Shown piece after piece: positions 8,797 to 16,805 of a stretch of DNA of 64,000 nt (position 1 is its first letter; the number at the start of each line of letters is the position of its first letter). The notes under the pieces were generated by a model. That model was not told the origin of the DNA. It did not search any database and saw only the letters and a program-made list of their open reading frames with translations. This stretch comes from Dialister sp900541485 (GTDB lineage Bacteria; Bacillota; Negativicutes; Veillonellales; Dialisteraceae). The stretch is taken from positions 744,001-808,000 of the forward strand of contig OZ221974.1 in NCBI GenBank assembly GCA_965119665.1. Reading direction: 5' to 3'. The position numbers and the translations under genes were made by a program.

Positions 8797-9951
8797 TTAT
8801 TTTTCATCAAGCCAGAACCCTTTTCTTAAAGCCTGCTCTCCGAATTTTTCCTGAATGGCGTCTATCACTTCCGCCGCTTTGATTTGTTTTTCCCTCTTAT
8901 CGGAAAATAAATCGGGTATATCGACCGGTTTTCCCAAGTGGGAAGTGGAAACACCGATGAGGCGGATTCCTTCATACATAGAAATCCGTTTTTTCAAAAT
9001 CAGGCAGGCTTCATAAATTTCTTCCTGCAAATTTGTACTTTGCTCAAGGGACAAAGCACGGGTCACGGTTTGGAAAGACGCAAAGCGGATTTTTAAGGAA
9101 ATCGTTTTGGCCGCCAGATTATATTTTCGCAACCGCTTTGCCACGATATCGCTGTGACGGGCAATTTCTCTGTCGATTTCCCGTGAATCTTTCAAATCAT
9201 TTTCATACGTCGATTCATCACCGACCGATTTGATTTGCCGCTCTGACTCTACAGGACGTGAATCTATGCCGAGCGATAATTTTTTAAATACTTCCGCCTG
9301 GTTTCCCAAAAGAGGCGCCAGCTGCATAGCCGATGCTTTCTGTATATCCCCGATTGTCATAAAGCCCGCACCGACCAGTTTCTTTTCTGTCACCCTTCCC
9401 ACGCCCCACAAGCGGCGTACCGGCAAAGGAGCAAGAACTTCCGCTTCTTTTCCGTAAGGTATGATAAAAAGTCCGTCCGGCTTATCCATATCGCTTGCCA
9501 TTTTCGCCAGAAATTTATTGGGCGCGATACCTACAGAAGCGACAAGACCCACCTTTTCAAATATTTCCTTTTTAATGGCTCTTCCCACTTCTCCCAATGT
9601 TTTATACCGGCTGCAAAGCCCGGATATATCCATAAATGCTTCATCCAGGGAAATCGGCTCTATTGCTACCGCATAGTGAAGCATGATTTCATGAATTTCC
9701 TCCGATACCGCCTTGTACACTTCCATACGGGGTTTCACAAAAATTCCGTCAGGGCAAAGCAGATGAGCCCGTGATGCGGGCATGGCGGAGTGAACGCCGA
9801 AACGGCGGGCTTCATAAGAAGCTGTCGCAACAACGCCCCGTTTCGATAAGCCGCCTACGATGACCGGTTTACCACGGAGAGCGGGATTGTCCCTCTGCTC
9901 GACAGACGCATAAAAAGCATCCATATCGACGTGCATGATCCATCTTCTCAC
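8797..9951 (-). CDS. dinB: DNA polymerase IV (Y family)
   Basis: 384 residues. Error-prone translesion polymerase: HVDMDAFYASVEQRDNPALR at residues 7-26 holds the first metal aspartate, and SLDEAFMDIS near 102-111 the second acidic pair. Palm, fingers and little-finger regions are complete. It ends in FGEQALRKGFWLDEK and lacks an obvious beta-clamp QLxLF tail. No recognisable SOS box was found next to it. Confidence 0.95.
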   Translation of the reverse strand: MRRWIMHVDMDAFYASVEQRDNPALRGKPVIVGGLSKRGVVATASYEARRFGVHSAMPASRAHLLCPDGIFVKPRMEVYKAVSEEIHEIMLHYAVAIEPISLDEAFMDISGLCSRYKTLGEVGRAIKKEIFEKVGLVASVGIAPNKFLAKMASDMDKPDGLFIIPYGKEAEVLAPLPVRRLWGVGRVTEKKLVGAGFMTIGDIQKASAMQLAPLLGNQAEVFKKLSLGIDSRPVESERQIKSVGDESTYENDLKDSREIDREIARHSDIVAKRLRKYNLAAKTISLKIRFASFQTVTRALSLEQSTNLQEEIYEACLILKKRISMYEGIRLIGVSTSHLGKPVDIPDLFSDKREKQIKAAEVIDAIQEKFGEQALRKGFWLDEK

Positions 9952-10084
9952 AACCCCACCTCCCGTTTTTATTTTATCTTAGGTGGAAATATTGACTCTG
10001 TCAAACCGTCCGCTTTACTACTGGCGTGCTTTCCGCTATGATAAAAACAGATTGATTTTATTCCATGTTTTTGAGGAGGAACAT

Positions 10085-10591
10085 ATGAAAGCACTTGTAA
10101 TCTGGTCATCCCGCACAGGGAACACCAAAGCTGTAGGAAAAGCCGTTTATGATTCACTGGATTGTGAAAAAGAATTTGTCGAAGCAGGCCGCCAGCCGGA
10201 AGACCTTTCGGCATATGACATCATTTTTGTCGGTTTTTGGGCTTACCGCCGCGGAGCGGATGTGCCGGCACGGAAAGTCTTATCTTCCCTCCGTGGGAAA
10301 AAAGTGGCTGTCTACGGTACGGCAGGTGCCTATCCCGACTCGGAAGCCGCACAAAACTATATAAAAAATTCTGCCGCACTTTTGGAAGAAAGCAATACAT
10401 TTCTCGGCGGATTCATGTCCCTCGGACGTGTCCATTCTTTCCATACGGGACAGAGAAACAGCCATGCCGAAAAAGTCCATCCCATGACACCGGAACGGCT
10501 CGCCCGTCTTCAGGAAGCAGAAAAACATCCGGATGAAACAGATTTCAAAAATGCCGCTGCCTGGGCCAAAGAAATGATGGCAAAAGTATAA
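10085..10591 (+). CDS. Flavodoxin family protein
   Basis: 168 residues starting MKALVIWSSRTGNTKAVG, where SSRTGNT is the FMN phosphate-binding loop. A GAGGAGGA ribosome site precedes this ATG; the frame is open upstream but without support. A VYGTAGAYPDSE segment near residue 77 would line the flavin. Single-gene transcript on the plus strand, ended by a terminator. A low-potential electron carrier or a flavodoxin-domain reductase; the partner is unknown. Confidence 0.88.
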   Translation: MKALVIWSSRTGNTKAVGKAVYDSLDCEKEFVEAGRQPEDLSAYDIIFVGFWAYRRGADVPARKVLSSLRGKKVAVYGTAGAYPDSEAAQNYIKNSAALLEESNTFLGGFMSLGRVHSFHTGQRNSHAEKVHPMTPERLARLQEAEKHPDETDFKNAAAWAKEMMAKV

Positions 10592-10604
10592 ATCACACAA
10601 GCAT

Positions 10605-10648
10605 AAAAAAACTCTCTCCGGAAACCGAAGCCGGACGGGAGTTTTTTA
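10605..10648 (+). terminator. Terminator after flavodoxin gene
   Basis: Imperfect hairpin (AAAACTC...CCGG / CCGG...GGAGTTTTT) with a trailing T run, 14 nt after the stop codon. Confidence 0.75.
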
Positions 10649-10688
10649 TTGCCACTTTACGATTTTTAAAAAGGAAATTGATTTTCAG

Positions 10689-10746
10689 TTGACATTATTT
10701 CAACTATCCTTTACAATAACAACATATTTAGATATATCGATAATAT
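10689..10746 (+). promoter_or_regulatory. Promoter and likely operator of the ArsR-family gene
   Basis: TTGACA (10689-10694), 17-nt spacer, TACAAT (10712-10717). Immediately downstream is an AT-rich imperfect inverted repeat, CATATT at 10723 and AATATG at 10741, placed over the start of the transcript as in autorepressed ArsR genes. The operator assignment is inferred. Confidence 0.6.
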
Positions 10747-10782
10747 GCCGAATTATGTACTTTTGGCAGAAAAGAGGATTTT

Positions 10783-11151
10783 ATGGATTTCGAACCGAGT
10801 TACAAACAATTTGCATCTATTTTCAAGGCGTTATCTGATGAAACACGCCTTCGTGTAGTGGATATGCTTTCCTGCCGCGAAATGTCCGCCTGCGACATTC
10901 TTTCCAACTTCACGCTTTCCCAGTCCACCTTGAGTTATCACATGAAAATTTTAATTGAAGCTAATGTTGTCAATGCCCACAGAGAAGGTCTCTGGACAAA
11001 ATACTCCATCAATGATGATACATTTTCAAAAATTATGGACTTTATTCCCGAGCTTTATAAGTTGAAGGATAATTGCATCTGCGAACAAATCAAATATTGC
11101 AAAACGCCGGAACAACTTGATTCTGACGGCAAGGACCCTTTCGGAAATTAA
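10783..11151 (+). CDS. ArsR-family HTH regulator
   Basis: 122 residues with an ArsR winged helix: FKALSDETRLRVVDML near residues 14-29, recognition-helix region LSQSTLSYHMKIL near 45-57. Relative to the ArsR metal loop (ELCVCDL), this protein has EMSACDI, so only one of the paired cysteines (Cys37) remains, with Cys31 nearby. A C-terminal cluster Cys98, Cys100, Cys106 could form a different metal or thiol sensor site. No intact target gene is adjacent; a decayed ABC ATPase lies downstream in opposite orientation. Confidence 0.88.
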   Translation: MDFEPSYKQFASIFKALSDETRLRVVDMLSCREMSACDILSNFTLSQSTLSYHMKILIEANVVNAHREGLWTKYSINDDTFSKIMDFIPELYKLKDNCICEQIKYCKTPEQLDSDGKDPFGN

Positions 11152-11167
11152 TCCCGGTACGGAAAAA

Positions 11168-11198
11168 TGCGCCACTTTCAAAGAGTGACGTTTTTTTA
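11168..11198 (+). terminator. Terminator after ArsR-family gene
   Basis: Stem CGCCACT / AGTGACG with one mismatch and a run of seven T. Confidence 0.7.
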
Positions 11199-11262
11199 CG
11201 AAAAGTACGATTTTTTAACCCTCTTATATCCGCAAGTCTTCCGGACGGTTATCGGCCCGCAC

Positions 11263-11293
11263 AAAAAGAGCAGAGATTTCTCCCTGCTCTTTT
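11263..11293 (-). terminator. Terminator after ABC ATPase remnant
   Basis: A perfect 10-bp stem (AAAAGAGCAG / CTGCTCTTTT), followed on the minus strand by a T run, still sits behind the gene remnant. Confidence 0.7.
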
Positions 11294-11312
11294 CTTATTT
11301 CATGAAATCACT

Positions 11313-11642
11313 TCAGCATATTTCTAAGTTCGGAAACATTTTTTGGATATGTATTTTTATCAAGTCCCAGATTTTTTTTGCCAGTATTTCAGCAACCTCA
11401 AGCAATGTCGGCTTTTTCAGATTTGCTTGTTTCAGAACCTCTTCGTTACGGAAAACCTCTTCGGGAACTCCGTCAGCAATAATCTGTCCGTCGCAAAAAA
11501 CGATGACCCGTTCTGCCCAGCGGTAAGCAAAATCCAAATCATGGGTAGAAACAAGAATCGTTTTTCCCTGACGGTAAAATTTGTCCAAAACCGCCTCCAA
11601 AGCGATGACATTCACGGGATCAAGAGCAGCCGGTGCAGTTGC
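11313..11642 (-). pseudogene. ABC transporter ATPase remnant, CbiO-like 3' end
   Basis: Only the C-terminal third of an ABC ATPase is present. The readable part begins in the D-loop (ALDPVN, in frame from about 11640), continues through the H-loop STHDLDFAYRWAERV, and ends with the family tail. Walker A, the signature motif and Walker B are missing, and an in-frame stop lies just upstream (about 11660). STHDL with DGQIIADGVPEEVF resembles energy-coupling (CbiO, cobalt/nickel) ATPases. A GTG codon at 11615 could start a 100-residue peptide, but it cannot be a working ATPase. A terminator is retained downstream. Confidence 0.75.
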
Positions 11643-11673
11643 AGCCGCAGGAGCAGTCCTTTACACAACTCAT
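11620..11673 (-). other. Possible 17-residue cysteine-rich micro-ORF at the ATPase remnant boundary
   Basis: In another frame from the ATPase remnant, an ATG at 11673 opens MSCVKDCSCGCNCTGCS followed by TGA: six cysteines in 17 codons with C-x-C spacing like a metallothionein. An in-frame ATG at 11694 would extend it by seven codons. No good ribosome site is visible. The alternative frame is Ala/Pro-rich, so cysteine codons may arise by chance. It could be a tail of a deleted metal-binding gene fused to the ATPase remnant, or nothing. Confidence 0.25.
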
Positions 11674-11694
11674 AAAAAATTGAGAAAATAACAT

Positions 11695-11733
11695 AAAAAA
11701 ACAGTTCTTTCTTCGAGGAAAGAACTGTTTTTT
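11695..11733 (-). terminator. Terminator after divIVA
   Basis: Strong hairpin ACAGTTCTTTC / GAAAGAACTGT (loop of about five) with A and T runs on both sides. Confidence 0.85.
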
Positions 11734-11748
11734 GTCCATTTTTCTGTT

Positions 11749-12390
11749 TTATTCTTCTGTTTTTTCCTGATTTTCTGTCACAATATCTGAAGTTTCTTCC
11801 GTTTTTGCGTCTTCTGCCTTTTCTTCACCGGCAGCGGGAGTTTCTTCTTTTGCAAATAAATCGGCGGAACGGTCATCGGCAACTTCTATGGGAAGTTCTT
11901 CCCCTTTTTCTTCTGCTTCCGCTTCTTTTACGATAGCAGGCATGGCCGTATTTTTAGCAGATTCTACAAGAAGTGTCGCTGATTTCAGATTGGCCAGCAC
12001 TTTTTCGATATATACACTCATATCCGCTTCTGCTTTGAGGAGATCGGATTTTAATTTAGCCTTTGCCTGTTCTGCTTCTTCCAAAATTTTATGGGCTGAA
12101 TTTCTTGCTTCGCGGACAGCCAAGTCTGCTTCTTTCAGTGCGTTCTTTTTCACATTTTCTGCCGTTTCCTGTGCCATGACAAGAGTGGAGGACATAGTCG
12201 CTTCCATTTTTTCATAGTTGCGGAGTTTGGTACGGATTGTATCCATTTCTTCTTCCATTTCACGGTGTTCACGATAAATCCGTTCGTAATCTCCGGAAAG
12301 CTCCTCCAAAAAAGCGTCTACCTCTTCCTGGCTGTAGCCGCGGAGTCCGCGGGAAAAAGTTTTATTATGGATGTCCATCGGTGTAATCAT
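11749..12390 (-). CDS. divIVA: DivIVA domain protein
   Basis: 213 residues. The N-terminal lipid-binding DivIVA segment TPMDIHNKTFSRGLRGYSQ (residues 3-21) is followed by EEVDAFLEEL and a long coiled coil (about 25-150), then an acidic, disordered tail rich in E, A and T (about 165-213). DivIVA marks negatively curved membranes at poles and septa. Last gene of the sepF-proC-ylmH-divIVA group, as in many Firmicutes. Confidence 0.93.
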   Translation of the reverse strand: MITPMDIHNKTFSRGLRGYSQEEVDAFLEELSGDYERIYREHREMEEEMDTIRTKLRNYEKMEATMSSTLVMAQETAENVKKNALKEADLAVREARNSAHKILEEAEQAKAKLKSDLLKAEADMSVYIEKVLANLKSATLLVESAKNTAMPAIVKEAEAEEKGEELPIEVADDRSADLFAKEETPAAGEEKAEDAKTEETSDIVTENQEKTEE

Positions 12391-12420
12391 AGATTCCCCT
12401 CCTAAAGCATATACTTTATT

Positions 12421-13212
12421 TTATTTGTATCTGTGAATAAGAAGTCCGGTTCTGCCTTTCCGGCTGATTCCGGTCATCTCTTTGATTTCCATACGGCCTC
12501 TGCCGCGGATAGAAATCACATCTCCCACTTTCACAGTTTGGGAAGCGCTTTTGGCCATTTGCCAATTCACTTCCGTTCTTTGATTCTCTACGCATTGTAC
12601 CATTTTATTGCGGGAAATACCAAATCCGGCCGCTCCTACCGCATCTAAGCGGAGAGATGCAACGGTCGCCTTCACCTCTTTGGGTGTTTTGACGGGTGGT
12701 GTCAGTTCTGAAAGAGGTATTTCTTCTACATGGACAGGAACCATAGCTACTTTTACAAAATTTTGTATAAGCCATTCTGCAATTCCTGCATCGGCAACAA
12801 TCTGGCAACCCGCACCCTGCATCAGGATATCACCCAATACGGAGCGTTCGATTCCCAGTCCCATCAGGGAACCGAGTACGTCACGGTGTCCGATCAGACG
12901 GTATCTGTCATCCCAGGTCACGGAAAGAGCGGTCATTCCGAAATCGACAGGTCCTTCGTAGTCATTACGGAGAAAGGCGACACGGATCCGCTCTGCCTCA
13001 TGGTAACCGCCGGATATCTGCACAGTGACCGTATTCATATGGGCCGCAACGGTTTGTCCTACCTGTGCGGCAAAGGGAGACATAAAAGGTCCCACCGCAA
13101 AGGGGCGTCCCCGGTCTACGGTATCGGCTATATCGAGCAGACGGATTGCCATTTCCTTAGCTTCTTCACCGGTAGCGGCAAAGTAGCGGAGGATTTTTTC
13201 TCTATCTTTCAT
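12421..13212 (-). CDS. ylmH: YlmH S4-domain RNA-binding protein
   Basis: 263 residues with a C-terminal S4 domain (LRLDAVGAAGFGISRNKMVQ through VISIRGRGRMEI, about residues 185-245). YlmH family members bind ribosomes and have been linked to rescue of stalled large subunits as well as to division. Its ATG overlaps the proC stop by four bases (ATGA), so the two are coupled. Confidence 0.9.
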   Translation of the reverse strand: MKDREKILRYFAATGEEAKEMAIRLLDIADTVDRGRPFAVGPFMSPFAAQVGQTVAAHMNTVTVQISGGYHEAERIRVAFLRNDYEGPVDFGMTALSVTWDDRYRLIGHRDVLGSLMGLGIERSVLGDILMQGAGCQIVADAGIAEWLIQNFVKVAMVPVHVEEIPLSELTPPVKTPKEVKATVASLRLDAVGAAGFGISRNKMVQCVENQRTEVNWQMAKSASQTVKVGDVISIRGRGRMEIKEMTGISRKGRTGLLIHRYK

Positions 13213-14006
13213 TCCTTTTTACTCATTTCATCGGATTTTTCTAAGGCAGCCAGCACGGCATCCATGAGAATTCCGCGGATACCCGCTCTCTCCATGACAT
13301 GTATACCGGCAATGGTCGTTCCTCCCGGACTCGTCACCATATCACGAAGCTCTCCCGGATGTTTTCCGGTTTCCAAAACCATTTTAGCGGCTCCGTAAAG
13401 CGTTTGTGCCGCCGCCTCAGTGGCAAGTTTTCTCGGAAGACCGGCACGCACACCTGCATCGGATAAAGCATCTATAATGACAAAGGCATAACCCGGTCCG
13501 GCTCCCGAAAGAGCCCCCAGCACATCAAGCTCTCTTTCCGGGACAACCGCAGTTTTTCCCAAGGCAGAAAATATAGCCTCCGCTTCCTTAAGAAATCCCT
13601 CTGTCACAAAATTTCCTGCCGTTACCGCCGTCATACCTGCGCCTGCAGAGGCGGGTGTGTTCGGCATCACGCGAATGACTTCCGTGCCTTCGGGAAGTGC
13701 CGTTTCCAGCATTTTTACCGTAACGGCAGCCGCTATGGAAATCACTCTTTTGGGGTGAAACGGCGCTATTTCTTTAAATACCTGCGGAATAACGGAAGGT
13801 TTTACCGCAAGAATCACAAGTTCCGCCGTGGAAATATCTTCCGGCTTTTCCAAAACATTCACTCCATAAAGCTCTGCCTTTTTACGGGCCGCTTCGATGG
13901 AATGTTCTTTCAGAAATACTTCTTCTTTTTTCCAAAGTCCCTTGGACAGACAGCCTGAAAGAATTGCGCCGCCCATAGCACCGCAACCGATTATACATAT
14001 ACTCAT
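13209..14006 (-). CDS. proC: Pyrroline-5-carboxylate reductase
   Basis: 265 residues. The Rossmann motif IGCGAMGGAILSG (residues 5-17) binds NAD(P)H. The C-terminal dimer domain has the ProC signature, with DVLGALSGAGPGYAF near 160 and DMVTSPGGTTIAGI near 229. It carries out the last step of proline synthesis. ATGA overlaps with sepF upstream and ylmH downstream show tight coupling. Confidence 0.96.
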   Translation of the reverse strand: MSICIIGCGAMGGAILSGCLSKGLWKKEEVFLKEHSIEAARKKAELYGVNVLEKPEDISTAELVILAVKPSVIPQVFKEIAPFHPKRVISIAAAVTVKMLETALPEGTEVIRVMPNTPASAGAGMTAVTAGNFVTEGFLKEAEAIFSALGKTAVVPERELDVLGALSGAGPGYAFVIIDALSDAGVRAGLPRKLATEAAAQTLYGAAKMVLETGKHPGELRDMVTSPGGTTIAGIHVMERAGIRGILMDAVLAALEKSDEMSKKE

Positions 14007-14443
14007 ACAGACGGTCCTTTCCAGACAGGAATTCCTTCCAAACGGGGCAAATGATCAAGTTCCAGATGAACCGTGGAGGGCAGACAAATCAAAACCCGTC
14101 CTTCCAAAAGTTCCACTTCGCCTTTTGCCAGATAGACGGCACCGCTCATGAAGTCGACAAAGCGGGCCGCTTCACTGTCTTCGATGGAATCTTCCAGAAT
14201 AACCAGCACCACCTTGCCGTTTTCCATGGCATCTGCCGCTCTTTTGGCATCGCTGTACGAACGGGGCGTCATGATGACGGCATCCATCGGGCGGACAGCT
14301 CTCGCCGGCAGCGCGCCTGCTCCGTAATGACTGTCCCTTGGCCGGCCGCCGCTACTCATTTCCTCCGGATTATACTCATCTTCCGTGTATTCTTCGGTAA
14401 AAAAACGGTTCAGCCAGTCTTTTATTTTAGAAAAAAACGACAT
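14003..14443 (-). CDS. sepF: SepF-like cell division protein, second copy
   Basis: 146 residues. N-terminal amphipathic membrane helix (SFFSKIKDWLNRFF), acidic linker, then the SepF core (about 50-130), for example SYSDAKRAADAMENGKVVLV and FVDFMSGAVYLAKGEVELL. SepF anchors FtsZ to the membrane. It starts directly after the stop of the first sepF gene (TAAATG). The two copies clearly differ in sequence, so this is an old duplication. Confidence 0.88.
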   Translation of the reverse strand: MSFFSKIKDWLNRFFTEEYTEDEYNPEEMSSGGRPRDSHYGAGALPARAVRPMDAVIMTPRSYSDAKRAADAMENGKVVLVILEDSIEDSEAARFVDFMSGAVYLAKGEVELLEGRVLICLPSTVHLELDHLPRLEGIPVWKGPSV

Positions 14444-14905
14444 TTATTCTCCTGCCGAAGCTTTCGGTTCCCAGGCAGGTGCGGCAGCCGCTTCAGGGAA
14501 TGCCGCAAAGTTTTCTTTGGAAACACTCATATTGTTTGGCGCGCAAAGATAAATATTTTCTGAAATACGGTCAATCCGTCCGTCCAGTGCATACATGACG
14601 CCCTGTACGAAATCGACAATGCGCTGTGCTTCTTCCGTATCCGTTTTTTCCATATTCATCACAACAGGGTGGGAAGATTTCAAGTGATCCGCAATTTTTT
14701 CCGCATCGCCATAATCTTTCGGATTGACAACCACCATGGTATACGGTTTTGCTTGTCTGGTAGCCGGACCGCGGCCTGCTGCCGCATAAGGTTTCGGAGG
14801 AACGGGAGCGGAAGTATTTACTTCTTCCTCTTCCTCATAACCTTCATCATCGTACTCATCATCTCTTGGTGCAAACTGTTCTTTAAATTTATCAAGTAAG
14901 CTCAT
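14444..14905 (-). CDS. sepF: SepF-like cell division protein, first copy
   Basis: 153 residues. Short N-terminal membrane-targeting segment (MSLLDKFKEQF), a strongly acidic linker (DDEYDDEGYEEEEE), then the SepF core with PKDYGDAEKIADHLKSSHPV and QRIVDFVQGVMYALDGRI, which fits canonical SepF better than the neighbouring copy does. ATGA overlap with yggS. Predicted to link FtsZ to the membrane. Confidence 0.92.
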   Translation of the reverse strand: MSLLDKFKEQFAPRDDEYDDEGYEEEEEVNTSAPVPPKPYAAAGRGPATRQAKPYTMVVVNPKDYGDAEKIADHLKSSHPVVMNMEKTDTEEAQRIVDFVQGVMYALDGRIDRISENIYLCAPNNMSVSKENFAAFPEAAAAPAWEPKASAGE

Positions 14906-15600
14906 TTTTCTTCTCCCTTCTGTCTGGCACCGAATATCGCGGTACCCACGCGGACCATTGTCGCGCCTTCTTCTATTGCTATTTCAAAGTCCTGAGTCAT
15001 GCCCATGGACAAAATAGAAATCTGATTGTCGGGAAAATACGTTTTCAGATCTTCCCATAAAGCATGTGCCTTTTTGAAAACAGGACGCGTTTTTTCTGCA
15101 TCTTCTTCTATCGGCGCCATGCACATCAGGCCTTTTACAGTGACATGGGGACAATCCCTTGCAACTTCCACGATATGGGGAAGCTCCTTTGGTGACAGCC
15201 CGTATTTGCTTTCCTCTCCGGAAATATTAAATTCCAGAAGAACGTCCTGCTTTTTTCCTGCCTGTCCTGCCCGTTTATCAATTTCCTCTAAAATCCCGGC
15301 AGAATCGACCGACTGGATAAGATCTGCCAGAGCCACCGCCTTTTTTACCTTGTTTCTTTGGAGATGTCCCTGGAGATGCCATACCGCCGGAAGAGTAAGC
15401 CGGTCATGCTTCTCCTCCATTTCCTGTATACGGTTTTCACCCACCTGGGTAACTCCCAGACGGAGAACTTCTTCCATATTTTCCAAAGGATGGAATTTCG
15501 TCACTGCCACAAGTATCACGTCCTGTCCGTAAGGAGACCGCCGTCGGGCCGCCTCTATACGCCGCTCCACTTCCTGCAACCTCTTACCGATATCTGACAC
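14902..15600 (-). CDS. yggS: YggS/PLPBP family pyridoxal phosphate homeostasis protein
   Basis: 232 residues from a GTG at 15600 (VSDIGKRLQEVE), which has GAGGGTGG five bases upstream and gives the normal family length; an ATG at 15639 would add 13 residues. PLP lysine in ILVAVTKFHP near residue 36, and the conserved SMGMTQDFEIAIEEGATMVR region near 200. Binds PLP without known catalysis. It heads the sepF-proC-ylmH-divIVA set. Confidence 0.93.
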   Translation of the reverse strand: MSDIGKRLQEVERRIEAARRRSPYGQDVILVAVTKFHPLENMEEVLRLGVTQVGENRIQEMEEKHDRLTLPAVWHLQGHLQRNKVKKAVALADLIQSVDSAGILEEIDKRAGQAGKKQDVLLEFNISGEESKYGLSPKELPHIVEVARDCPHVTVKGLMCMAPIEEDAEKTRPVFKKAHALWEDLKTYFPDNQISILSMGMTQDFEIAIEEGATMVRVGTAIFGARQKGEEK

Positions 15601-15715
15601 TCTACCACCCTCTTTAGTGAAAATAATAGATACATTCATGATTTATTATACCATAGCTATTTAATGAATAACATGATTTTACCGCTTATTTTTCGGAAAG
15701 TCTTTAGAAAAAACA

Positions 15716-15746
15716 AAAAGAACGGTCCGCTTAAAACCGTTCTTTT
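15716..15746 (-). terminator. Terminator after trpX-like gene
   Basis: 11-bp stem AAAAGAACGGT / ACCGTTCTTTT; separates the binding-protein gene from yggS. Confidence 0.85.
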
Positions 15747-15774
15747 CTTTTTTCTTTTCCTCAGACGGATTTTT

Positions 15775-16770
15775 TTATATTTTTTCCGCCGATTTCATAA
15801 TCTCTCCGGGAATCTGAAGTCCTAAATTTTCTCTGCTCTTTTCATTGATTATCAGTGTATATTCCGTTTGATAACCTATTTTCGTATTTTCCGGTTTTAC
15901 CTTACCGTCAAGAATATCTGCCGCCAGATAGGCCGTCCGTTTTCCCAACGTATAGTAATCTACCGATAAGGCTGCCAATGCACCGTCTTTTGCCATACTT
16001 CCGGCGCCTGCTATCACGGGAATTTTGGCCGCATCCGTCACCTTCACAAGAGTAGGCACGGAAGAAGCGATGACATTATCGGTCGGTACGTAAATGAAAT
16101 CACAGGCCCCCACAAGAGACTCCGCCACCTGCTGGATATCATTTACACTGTTCACCGTCCGTTCCACAACTTCCAACTGATTATCACGACAATAAGCTTT
16201 CACCATAGCCGCCTGTATCTCGCTGTTCACCTCACTGGAGCAATATATCAATCCCACCCGTTTTGCACCGGGTACGAGCTTTCTTCCCAAATCAAGCTGG
16301 GCATGTACAGGTGTCAAATCGCTTACGCCCGTCACATTTCCGCCCGGCTCTTCATTGCTTTTGACAAGTTTGGCAGATACGAAATCCGTGACCGCCGTAG
16401 CGACAATGGGAATATCCTTGATTTCATTGGCTACCGCTTGTGCCGACGGTGTCGCAATGGCACAAATCAGAGCGGGCTTTTCATTTTTGAAACGTGCCGT
16501 AATGCTCCGGAGATTCGACTGGTCTCCCTGGGCATTTTGCTGATCGAAAACCACCTTGCTCTCATCGTACCCCCGTTCTTTCAAACCGTCGATGAAGCCT
16601 TTGTTTGCCAAATCAAGGGAGGCATGCTGCATAATCTGTACCACCCCGATTTTCAATTTTCCCTTTTCCTGCCCACCGTTTCCGGCCTTTTCCGTACCGC
16701 CGCAGCTTACCGTCACCGCTGCCATTCCGAGAATACCGGCTGCCAAAATCCATTTCTTCCATGTTTTCAT
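15775..16770 (-). CDS. TrpX-like ABC transporter substrate-binding lipoprotein
   Basis: 331 residues with a lipoprotein signal peptide (charged MKTWKK, hydrophobic core, lipobox VSC, Cys23). The mature part matches the DUF534/ABC_sub_bind family: GVVQIMQHASLD near residue 42, AIATPSAQAVANEI near 105, and YVPTDNVIASSVPTLV near 227. In Firmicutes such proteins (TrpX) accompany a permease and an ATPase and are often under T-box control. Here it is alone: a terminator follows and no permease or ATPase is adjacent. The T-box leader points to an amino acid, plausibly tryptophan or another aromatic. Confidence 0.88.
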   Translation of the reverse strand: MKTWKKWILAAGILGMAAVTVSCGGTEKAGNGGQEKGKLKIGVVQIMQHASLDLANKGFIDGLKERGYDESKVVFDQQNAQGDQSNLRSITARFKNEKPALICAIATPSAQAVANEIKDIPIVATAVTDFVSAKLVKSNEEPGGNVTGVSDLTPVHAQLDLGRKLVPGAKRVGLIYCSSEVNSEIQAAMVKAYCRDNQLEVVERTVNSVNDIQQVAESLVGACDFIYVPTDNVIASSVPTLVKVTDAAKIPVIAGAGSMAKDGALAALSVDYYTLGKRTAYLAADILDGKVKPENTKIGYQTEYTLIINEKSRENLGLQIPGEIMKSAEKI

Positions 16771-16805
16771 TTCTCATCCCTGCTTTCTTTATAACTGAAA
16801 TTCTA

